A stretch of DNA of 12,350 nucleotides from Sulfuricaulis sp049587675 (GTDB taxonomy: Bacteria > Pseudomonadota > Gammaproteobacteria > Acidiferrobacterales > Sulfurifustaceae). The DNA lies in contig NZ_JBAVEJ010000231.1 in assembly GCF_049587675.1 (NCBI RefSeq), positions 1-12,350 of the forward strand, written 5' to 3'. The first letter of the stretch is position 1, and every line of letters begins with the position of its first letter. The position numbers and the translations under genes are program-made. Shown piece by piece: positions 6,728-12,350 of this stretch. The notes beneath the pieces were generated by a model. The model ran no database searches, was not told where the DNA came from, and saw only the letters and a list, made by a program, of their open reading frames with translations.

Positions 6728-7438
6728 ATGAATATTCTTCAAACCCGCGACCTGGAAGTGGCCTATGGAGGTATCCGTGCCGTCAAGGGCGTGGACCTGA
6801 CCGTGCAACGCGGTGAACTCGTGTGCCTGATCGGCGCCAATGGCGCCGGCAAGACCACGCTGCTCAAGTCGCTGTGCGGCATGCTCGCGCCCAGCCGCGG
6901 CGAGATTCTTTATGAAGGAAACGCCATCACCGGCAAACCGTCGTACGAACTCGTGCGACAAGGGATTTCACTGGTGCCGGAAGGGCGCGGAATTTTCGGG
7001 CGCCTGACCGTGGAGGAAAACATCAAGATCGGCGCTTATGCACGCCGCGACCGCGCTGCGATCCGCGCGGACATGGACCGCCTCTACGATCTGTTCCCGC
7101 GGCTATCAGAGCGCCGCGTTCAACAGGCCGGCACGCTTTCGGGAGGCGAACAACAAATGCTGGCGATCGGCAGGGCGCTCATGAGCCAGCCGCGTCTGCT
7201 GCTGCTCGACGAGCCGAGCATGGGGCTCGCGCCGATGCTGGTACAGAAGATTTTTCACACTATCAAGCGCATCGTCGAAGAGGGCGTGACGTTGTTGCTG
7301 GTGGAGCAGAATGCCCAACTCGCGCTCGGGATCAGCCATCGCGGCTATGTCATGGAAAGCGGAAAAATAATTCTTACCGACTCCGCCGAGGCGCTGCTCA
7401 AGAACCCAAAAGTCCGGCACGCCTATCTGGGAGGATGA
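6728..7438 (+). CDS. livF: Branched-chain amino acid-type ABC transporter ATP-binding protein LivF
   Basis: The 236-residue protein is the second ATPase subunit and is almost exactly the length of E. coli LivF (237). Motifs in order are Walker A GANGAGKT (36-43), the Q-loop region LVPEGRGIFGRLTVEENI (82-99), where LivF proteins typically have PEGR, signature LSGGEQQMLAIGRAL (137-151), Walker B LLLLDEPSMGLAP with Asp161 and Glu162, and VEQN (192-195), in which Gln stands at the usual switch-His position. That Gln is common in LivF. It is the last gene of the operon and converges with kdpE, leaving 83 bases between stop codons. Confidence 0.95.
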   Translation: MNILQTRDLEVAYGGIRAVKGVDLTVQRGELVCLIGANGAGKTTLLKSLCGMLAPSRGEILYEGNAITGKPSYELVRQGISLVPEGRGIFGRLTVEENIKIGAYARRDRAAIRADMDRLYDLFPRLSERRVQQAGTLSGGEQQMLAIGRALMSQPRLLLLDEPSMGLAPMLVQKIFHTIKRIVEEGVTLLLVEQNAQLALGISHRGYVMESGKIILTDSAEALLKNPKVRHAYLGG

Positions 7439-7443
7439 CGAAC

Positions 7444-7500
7444 GCAGGTGGCGGGACTTTCCTGCCCCTGCGGAAAAGGGAGGCGGGGACGTTCATCCCC
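7444..7500 (+). repeat. Two adjacent hairpins between the convergent livF and kdpE genes
   Basis: The first dyad pairs 7444-7448 and 7450-7455 with 7461-7466 and 7467-7471: eleven base pairs, one bulged T, one G-U wobble and a 5-base loop. The second pairs GGGGA (7485-7489) with TCCCC (7496-7500). The two halves look like imperfect direct copies (GGCGGGAC-TTT-CC and GGCGGGGAC-GTTC) about 33 bases apart. Neither has a T-tract on either strand, so they are not standard intrinsic terminators. Their place at a convergent junction suggests they may block read-through in both directions. Confidence 0.4.
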
Positions 7501-7521
7501 CGGCATCCTGATGCAAGATCA

Positions 7522-8220
7522 TTAATCCACAAGCCGGTATCCGACGCCGGTCTCGGTGATCAAATGCCTTGGTTGGGCGGGGTCCGACTCGAGCTTTTGC
7601 CGAAGGTGTGCCATGTAAGTCCGCAGATAGTGGCTGCTTTCGATATGTGACGGTCCCCAAACTTCCTTGAGCAGTTGGCGGTGCGTCAGCACCTTGCCGG
7701 CGTTCCGGATCAGCACCGTCAGCAGGCGATACTCGATGGCCGTCAGGTGAATCTGTTGTTCCGCGCGGTAAATTTGCCGGTTGATAAGATCGACTCGAAC
7801 ATCGCCGAAGCGGAACTCGCGGTTTTCCTGTCCGTCGGCGTCGACCGACGCGCGCCGACGCAGCACCACGCGGACGCGCGCCATCAGCTCGCCGACCCCG
7901 AAGGGTTTGGTCAAATAGTCATCAGCACCGGCATCCAGCGCGTCGATCTTGTCGGATTCCTGGGTTCTGGCGGAGAGCACGACGATGGGGAGAGCCGTCC
8001 AGGACCGTATGTCGCGAATGACGTCGACGCCGTCCATGTCGGGCAGGCCCAGATCGAGAATCAGAATATCGGGCTTGCGGGTGGCCGCCTCGACCAACGC
8101 CTGTTTGCCGGTCTCCGCCTCGTGCACGACGAAACCCTCGGTTTCCAGCGAGGTGCGCAGAAACCTCCGGATCTGTTTTTCATCCTCGGCGACGATGGCG
8201 ACGGGCTGAGGTGGAGTCAT
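7522..8220 (-). CDS. kdpE: Two-component response regulator KdpE (OmpR/PhoB family)
   Basis: The 232-residue cytoplasmic transcription factor has a receiver domain (about 6-120) and a winged-helix DNA-binding domain (about 135-230). The acidic pocket is Glu12 and Asp13, the phosphorylation site is Asp56 (in DILILDLGLPDMDG), the switch Ser is Ser83 and the conserved Lys is Lys105 (in DYLTKPFG). The C-terminal domain has the family run IHLTAIEYRLLTVLIRNAGKVLTHRQLLKEVWG and YLRTYMAHLRQKLE. KdpE normally activates the kdpFABC potassium pump when phosphorylated by KdpD. Its ATG overlaps the kdpD stop (ATGA) with no clear Shine-Dalgarno sequence, so translation is probably coupled to kdpD. OmpR-type regulators resemble one another, and the name rests mainly on the overlap with kdpD. 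Confidence 0.94.
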   Translation of the reverse strand: MTPPQPVAIVAEDEKQIRRFLRTSLETEGFVVHEAETGKQALVEAATRKPDILILDLGLPDMDGVDVIRDIRSWTALPIVVLSARTQESDKIDALDAGADDYLTKPFGVGELMARVRVVLRRRASVDADGQENREFRFGDVRVDLINRQIYRAEQQIHLTAIEYRLLTVLIRNAGKVLTHRQLLKEVWGPSHIESSHYLRTYMAHLRQKLESDPAQPRHLITETGVGYRLVD

Positions 8221-10967
8221 TGTTTGGGCGTTGTCTTGTCGGCGATTTCTTCGAATGTCTCGTCGGGCTCTTGAACCGGAGGCGCGTCGAGCAACGGCAA
8301 GGTAAACGTGAAACGGGCGCCGCCCTCGTCGGTATTCTCGGCCCAGATTCTGCCCCGGTGCGCCTGCACGATCGCCTTGCAGATGGCGAGCCCGAGTCCC
8401 ACGCCCGGCGTGGCCGACTCCTTCTGCACGCGTGTGAACTTTTCGAAGACGGTCTCGATCATGTCCTGGGGCAGGCCCGGACCGTTGTCGGTGACCGTGA
8501 CCCGAAGCTCGCGATCCAGGGTTTCGGCGCCGATGCGGATCTGGCTACCCGGCGGCGTGTATTTCGTCGCGTTTTCGATCAGGTTGCACAGCACCCGTTC
8601 GATCAACACGCTGTCCACGTAGATCAGCGGGAGCGAGGTCTCCAGCGACACCTTGATGTCGTGGTTCGCGATCGCGTGTCGCAGGGATCGAAGCGCGCTG
8701 CCGACGATCTCCTCCAGCACGTGCCACTGGCGGTTGAGCTGCACCTCGCCGGACTGGAGCCGGGCCATGTCGAGGAGATTGTTGACCAGGTTGCTCATGC
8801 GCACCGCCTGTTCGTGCATGGCTTCGGCAAGTTCGCGGCTGTGTTCAGGCAGATTGGCGTCGGCTTCCAAGGTGCTCGCCAGTCCCACGAGCGCGGTCAG
8901 CGGCGTGCGCAGATCGTGCGAGATGGCGGTTAGGAGCGAGTTGCGAAGCCGCTCGGACTCGATTTTCAGGAGCGCGCCCTGCGCGACGTCCACGAAGTGC
9001 ACGCGTTCCAGCGCCAGGGCAATCTGCGATGCAAAGGTCTCCAACAGACGATGCTGCTCGGGGACAAAGATCAAGCGAGGATTGCTCGGTGCCAGCGCCA
9101 GCACGCCGCGCGGACGGATCGGCGCCTTCAACGGGAGATAGTAGGCGGAACTGCCGGACAGTGTATTGGTTCCGAACCCGGCCGCTTGCTGATGATCGAA
9201 GACCCATTGTGCGATGGCTGTGTCCAGCGCCATGCCGCGCGGCGGTTGGCCCTCCCGGGGCGGGGGCGGCGCGATCTTCTCCGACAGGTCCGGAAGCAGG
9301 ATGGCCGTTTCCGCCATAAAGACGCCTTGCAGATGCCGGTTGGCGATCTCCAGGATCTGCTCCGGCTGCAGCGCGGCACCCAGCTCGCGCGCCATTTCGT
9401 AGAGCGCCTTGGCCCGTTGCTCCCGCAAGGTCGCGACACGCGCCTGGTAGCGCATGTTCGCCGTCAGTTGGCTGATCGTCAGCGCTACCGCCAACATCAC
9501 CGCGAACGTAAGAATATATTGAGTATCGGAGACGGCAAAAGTGAATTTCGGTGGGACGAAAAAGAAATCGAACGCGGCCACGGAGAGCACGGAACTCAGG
9601 ATCGCCGGTCCGCGGCCGAACCGGAACGCAATGAGCATCACGCTCAGCAGGTAGAGCATGATGATATTGGTGAGTTCGAGATAGTTCATAAGGTGCATCG
9701 CCATGGCGGTGCCGAGCGCGCAGATCGCTACCGCAACGAGGTAGCCCCAATTCCGCGACCGGTGCTTCTCGCTCAACGCGGAGCTGCCAAAATCTACCGT
9801 CTCCCCGGTGGGCGTGGCCTTGCCCGCCGGCTCATGGCCGACGACGTAGACGTCGACGTCGCTGGCCATCAATGAAAGCTCTTCGGCCAATGGAATGGAA
9901 AAGCGGCGGCGCCACCCTGGACGTGATGTTTTTCCGACGACGAGTTTCGAGACGTTGCGGCTGCGGGCATAACTGAACAAAGACAAGGCGGCGTCCTCGC
10001 CCGTCAGGGTGGTCGTTTCCGCCCCCAGTTCCTGGGCGAGGCGCAGGATCTTCAGGATCCGGTCGCGGGTCTCCTGAGGCAGTCGCTGAAGACGCGGTGT
10101 TTCGACATAGGCGGCGATCCAATCGGCGTGAAGATTTCCAGCCAGCCGCGCGGCGCTGCGGATCAGTTTTTCTGCGTCGGGCCCGGGTCCCACGCAGACG
10201 AGCAGGCGTTCCTTCGCCTGCCACATGCCGCGAATCGACTTGTCCTCGCGGTACTCGCGCATCTGGGCGTCGACGCGGTCCGCGGTGCGGCGCAACGCAA
10301 GCTCGCGCAACGCGATCAGGTTGCCCTTGCGGAAGAAGTTCTGAATCGCCCGCTCGGCCTGATCCGGGATGTAGACCTTGCCTTCCTTGAGGCGCTGCAA
10401 CAATTCATCGGCCGGCAGGTCGACGACGGTTACTTCGTCGGCGTGATCGAAGACAGTGTCGGGAATCGTCTCCCACACCCGTATTCCCGTGATCTGTCCG
10501 ACGATGTCGTTCAGACTTTCCAGATGCTGGACATTGACCGTGGTTAAGACGTCGATGCCGGCGTCGAGCAACTCCTGCACGTCCTGCCAGCGCTTGTCGT
10601 GACGACTTCCTGTAACGTTGGTGTGGGCCAGTTCGTCGACGATGAGCACGGCGGGCTTGCGTTGCAGCGCGGCGTCGAGATCGAATTCGGTGAGTTGTTT
10701 GCCGCGGTATTCGAGTTTCTTCGGCGGAAGGATTTCCAGACCCTCCAGCAGTTCCGCCGTGTCGGCGCGTCCGTGGGTCTCGACGAGCCCGACCATCACG
10801 TCCGTGCCCTGTTGTTTGAGCATGTGGGCGGTGGACAACATGGCGAAGGTCTTGCCGACGCCAGCACAGGCCCCGAAAAATAGCTTGAGCTTGCCGCGGC
10901 GCGCTTTCTGTTCTTCGCGCTGCACGCGTTCGAGCAACTCGTCGGGATTGGGGCGTTGATCGGTCAT
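8217..10967 (-). CDS. kdpD: Sensor histidine kinase KdpD (K+/turgor sensing)
   Basis: The 916-residue protein is close to E. coli KdpD (894) and has the full KdpD layout. Residues about 24-233 are the KdpD sensor domain, with Walker A GACAGVGKT (32-40) and VLIVDELAHTN (107-117). Residues about 253-378 are a UspA-like domain. Four membrane spans follow between about 407 and 502. A GAF-like region covers about 525-655. The HisKA domain has phosphoacceptor His684 (AISHDLRTPLTALVG). The ATPase domain shows the N box (NLIENATKY, Asn795 and Asn799), DNGPGLP (827-) and GVGLGL (855-860). It phosphorylates KdpE in response to potassium limitation or osmotic stress and can also remove the phosphate. 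It overlaps kdpE by four bases. The N-terminus aligns with the family opening (GKLKLFFGACAGVGKT), which supports the ATG at 10967. No kdpFABC gene lies directly upstream. Confidence 0.97.
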   Translation of the reverse strand: MTDQRPNPDELLERVQREEQKARRGKLKLFFGACAGVGKTFAMLSTAHMLKQQGTDVMVGLVETHGRADTAELLEGLEILPPKKLEYRGKQLTEFDLDAALQRKPAVLIVDELAHTNVTGSRHDKRWQDVQELLDAGIDVLTTVNVQHLESLNDIVGQITGIRVWETIPDTVFDHADEVTVVDLPADELLQRLKEGKVYIPDQAERAIQNFFRKGNLIALRELALRRTADRVDAQMREYREDKSIRGMWQAKERLLVCVGPGPDAEKLIRSAARLAGNLHADWIAAYVETPRLQRLPQETRDRILKILRLAQELGAETTTLTGEDAALSLFSYARSRNVSKLVVGKTSRPGWRRRFSIPLAEELSLMASDVDVYVVGHEPAGKATPTGETVDFGSSALSEKHRSRNWGYLVAVAICALGTAMAMHLMNYLELTNIIMLYLLSVMLIAFRFGRGPAILSSVLSVAAFDFFFVPPKFTFAVSDTQYILTFAVMLAVALTISQLTANMRYQARVATLREQRAKALYEMARELGAALQPEQILEIANRHLQGVFMAETAILLPDLSEKIAPPPPREGQPPRGMALDTAIAQWVFDHQQAAGFGTNTLSGSSAYYLPLKAPIRPRGVLALAPSNPRLIFVPEQHRLLETFASQIALALERVHFVDVAQGALLKIESERLRNSLLTAISHDLRTPLTALVGLASTLEADANLPEHSRELAEAMHEQAVRMSNLVNNLLDMARLQSGEVQLNRQWHVLEEIVGSALRSLRHAIANHDIKVSLETSLPLIYVDSVLIERVLCNLIENATKYTPPGSQIRIGAETLDRELRVTVTDNGPGLPQDMIETVFEKFTRVQKESATPGVGLGLAICKAIVQAHRGRIWAENTDEGGARFTFTLPLLDAPPVQEPDETFEEIADKTTPKQ

Positions 10968-11044
10968 TTCTGCCTAGTATAAGGTAAATACAGCGCTTGG
11001 AGTCCCGCTGCGAAGCTTGATCAGGTCTGCAAAGAACATATATT

Positions 11045-11066
11045 GCGCTGAGCAGGCTGTCAGCGC
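11045..11066 (-). terminator. Hairpin overlapping the corA-like stop codon
   Basis: GCGCTGA (11045-11051) and TCAGCGC (11060-11066) form a perfect 7-bp stem with an 8-base loop. On the minus strand the stem includes the stop codon of the CorA-like gene and is followed by an AT-rich stretch (AATATATGTTCTTT) rather than a clean T-run. It is a possible weak terminator between that gene and kdpD. The 92-base gap also holds the 10-base sequence CAGCGCTTGG twice (10991-11000 and 11061-11070). Confidence 0.35.
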
Positions 11067-12040
11067 TTGGTTCTACCTTTTTTTGTCTGTCTCTTGTCTA
11101 GAATCCGCACCAGCGCGACCCAGGTTGCCCATCCCAGCGCGACCATGCCCAACGTGAGTAATAAGTACGATATGCGCCAGTCGATGCCATGCGTCATCAT
11201 GCTGAACTCGGACATCCCGCCAATGCTCGCGATGAGGGTGAGCGGGAGAAAAATGACGTTGATCAGGGTGAGGTTTTTCAGCAGCACGTTGACGTTATTG
11301 TTGACGATGGTACCGCGAGCGTCCATGAGCCCGGACAAGACGGTGCTGTAGATCTGCGCCTGTCGGGCGCACTGCTGGTTATCGAGCATGACGTCGTGGA
11401 GAAACTCGACGTCCTGCTTCGGCAGCGCGAGCCGCTCGGCGTTGGCCCGCAGTTTCGCCAGCACGGCCCCGTTGGCCTCGATGGCGTTGAGGTAATAAAT
11501 GAGACTCTCACTGAGGGCGAACATCTGGAGCAGGTAGCGATTCTCCATGGAAGCGCTGATTTTCGAGCCAAGCTCTACCGTAATCTGCTTGATCACCTTG
11601 AGGTGACCCAGGTAGTGATGCACCGTATGCAGGAGGAGCCGCAGCAGAACGTCAACCGACGAGCTGGCGCCTTGAAACTCCTTGGCCGAGAATGGAATGG
11701 CCTCCTCGCCCATGATCACGACGAGCTTCTCCCGGTGAAGGAAAAGGCCGATAGAGGCGACATCGAATCGTACCTGCTGTTGATCGACCGAGGCGTTCTT
11801 CGGTCGCTTCCAGATCACCGAGACGCGATCGGGTGTAAACTCCACCCGCGATAACTCGTCCGGATCGAGCGCGGATTCGATATCGTAAGGATCGAGACCC
11901 AGAGTCTCGATCACTTCTTGCTTTTCTTGCGTGGTCGGGGCGGCATAGACGAGCAGGGTGGCGCGCTCGTCGGCGGTGGGGACAACGTGTTCCGGTGCAA
12001 AATAAATGGATCCGTTTTTGAGCTCGAAACTGACCTTCAT
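11060..12040 (-). CDS. CorA-family divalent cation transporter with GMS in place of the GMN motif
   Basis: The 326-residue protein has the CorA layout: a soluble alpha/beta N-terminal domain (about 1-130), long helices (about 130-255) that line the funnel in CorA pentamers, then two membrane spans close to the C-terminus (about 256-274 and 289-312) and a basic tail (KRQTKKGRTKR). Family features include DPDELSRVEF (59-68), RQAQIYSTVLSGLMDARGTIVNNNVNVLLKNLTLINVIFLPLTLIAS (226-272) and a loop between the spans. In CorA that loop starts with Gly-Met-Asn, which forms the ion-selecting mouth of the pore; here it reads GMSEF (275-279). Mg2+ is the default substrate of the family, but the changed motif leaves Mg2+, Co2+, Ni2+ or Zn2+ open, as well as efflux instead of uptake. 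The start has GGAG (12049-12052) eight bases upstream. Confidence 0.88.
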   Translation of the reverse strand: MKVSFELKNGSIYFAPEHVVPTADERATLLVYAAPTTQEKQEVIETLGLDPYDIESALDPDELSRVEFTPDRVSVIWKRPKNASVDQQQVRFDVASIGLFLHREKLVVIMGEEAIPFSAKEFQGASSSVDVLLRLLLHTVHHYLGHLKVIKQITVELGSKISASMENRYLLQMFALSESLIYYLNAIEANGAVLAKLRANAERLALPKQDVEFLHDVMLDNQQCARQAQIYSTVLSGLMDARGTIVNNNVNVLLKNLTLINVIFLPLTLIASIGGMSEFSMMTHGIDWRISYLLLTLGMVALGWATWVALVRILDKRQTKKGRTKR

Positions 12041-12076
12041 CTATTTTGCTCCGGGACACGTATTCCGGCGTTGATT

Positions 12077-12088
12077 CGCGGCGCCGCG
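12077..12088. repeat. Perfect 12-base palindrome upstream of the corA-like gene
   Basis: CGCGGCGCCGCG is self-complementary over its full length. It lies just downstream of the small Cys-rich gene and 36 bases before the corA-like start. It may be part of a terminator or an operator half, but such GC palindromes also arise by chance in GC-rich DNA. Confidence 0.3.
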
Positions 12089-12095
12089 CCGCCCT

Positions 12096-12347
12096 TCAAA
12101 AGTGGCGTGACATGCTTCGCCACTTCATTTTTATCTTTTTCCTTCTTTGCACCTCGCACGCGCAGCTGCAGGTCAATTGCCGTCCGTAGGCCAAGCGGTG
12201 ACGCGCTTCGTTGACCAGGTGCTCCTTCTCGCAAGTCGGGCAGCGGTATACGTGAAGACTTTTCTGCCGTTCCTTCCAAAGCGCCCGGGTGGCTGTCGTC
12301 GCATCCGGAGCGACTTGCCATGGTTTTTCGATATCCGTGCTGCTCAT
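12096..12347 (-). CDS. Small Cys-rich, probably zinc-binding protein of unknown function
   Basis: This 83-residue frame starts with ATG at 12345-12347 and ends with TGA 55 bases before the corA-like gene, on the same strand. I do not recognise the family. Its middle reads HVYRCPTCEKEHLV, a CxxC knuckle (Cys36, Cys39) like those of zinc ribbons, followed 20 residues later by CSCAC (Cys60, Cys62, Cys64). It ends with a highly basic tail (RRKKIKMKW). The first 30 residues are polar, with no signal peptide or membrane segment, so it is probably cytoplasmic. Only three bases upstream are visible, so the ribosome binding site cannot be judged and a start further upstream is possible. An overlapping 94-codon frame (12037-12321, minus) has no comparable motif. 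The Cys pattern is the main evidence that this is a real gene. Confidence 0.5.
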   Translation of the reverse strand: MSSTDIEKPWQVAPDATTATRALWKERQKSLHVYRCPTCEKEHLVNEARHRLAYGRQLTCSCACEVQRRKKIKMKWRSMSRHF

Positions 12348-12350
12348 ACT

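Larger units (their letters stand above)
6615..6731 (+). other. 38-codon mini-ORF bridging livG and livF by ATGA overlaps at both ends
   Basis: An ATG at 6615 overlaps the livG stop as ATGA. The frame runs 38 codons to a TGA that overlaps the livF start, again as ATGA (6728-6731). The predicted peptide begins MSREQCLPRSGRC, holds three Cys and many Arg, and resembles nothing I know. It may only keep ribosomes moving through the spacer toward livF, or the frame may be open by chance. I do not call it a gene. Confidence 0.25.

Noticed and set aside
8211..8933. Plus-strand open frame of 240 codons at the end of kdpD
   Set aside because: It lies opposite the conserved HisKA and ATPase domains of kdpD, and its composition is that of an antisense frame. 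No motif or convincing ribosome binding site supports it.
10968..10981. TATACT (minus strand, 10981-10976) as a -10 box for a leaderless kdpD transcript
   Set aside because: The hexamer is good, but no -35 better than 2 of 6 is found at 16-18 bases. An AGG five bases before the ATG suggests ordinary translation from a longer transcript.
12037..12321. Minus-strand 94-codon frame overlapping the small Cys-rich gene
   Set aside because: It runs into the corA-like start and has no motif. The competing frame in the same place carries CxxC and CxCxC clusters.
1..12350. Search for CRISPR arrays, tRNA or rRNA genes, insertion sequences, phage or defence genes
   Set aside because: No regularly spaced repeats, cloverleaf-like stretches, transposase motifs or defence domains were seen. 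Almost all of the window is covered by recognisable core genes.

Overview
The window is GC-rich, densely coded bacterial DNA, and everything recognisable in it is core-type chromosomal gene content. The first three genes (nnrD, tsaE, amiB in overlapping order) form a block typical of Gammaproteobacteria. The proteins are close in type and length to gammaproteobacterial families, so a GC-rich gammaproteobacterium is the best guess. The species cannot be told from the sequence.

Layout. Positions 1-2355 (+) hold the 3' part of nnrD (nicotinamide-nucleotide repair), tsaE (tRNA t6A synthesis) and amiB (a septal peptidoglycan amidase with AMIN and LysM domains), joined by short overlaps. In many Gammaproteobacteria mutL follows amiB; here it does not. 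Positions 2402-7438 (+) hold a complete ABC importer of the branched-chain amino acid (HAAT) type: lipoprotein-like binding protein, permeases LivH and LivM, and ATPases LivG and LivF. A sequence very like a sigma-54 -24/-12 promoter precedes the binding-protein gene. A 9-base-unit inverted repeat element separates the binding protein from livH. A 109-base spacer containing a hairpin and an end-to-end overlapping mini-ORF separates livG from livF.

From 7522 to 12347 all genes are on the minus strand and converge on livF. In transcription order they are a small Cys-rich protein that looks zinc-binding (12347-12096), a CorA-family divalent metal transporter with a changed signature motif (12040-11060), and the sensor kinase KdpD with its response regulator KdpE (10967-7522, overlapping by four bases). 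No kdpFABC potassium-pump genes are next to kdpDE in the window.

The genes form three functional groups: housekeeping repair, translation and cell division; amino-acid (or related amide) uptake, possibly under nitrogen control; and cation sensing and transport. I see no mobile element, CRISPR array, rRNA or tRNA gene, phage gene or defence system, and nothing amounting to a new multi-gene system. The observations most worth checking are the sigma-54-like promoter, the inner-membrane lipoprotein signal on the binding protein, the intergenic repeat element, the Gly-Met-Ser motif in the CorA-like protein, and kdpDE without adjacent kdpFABC.
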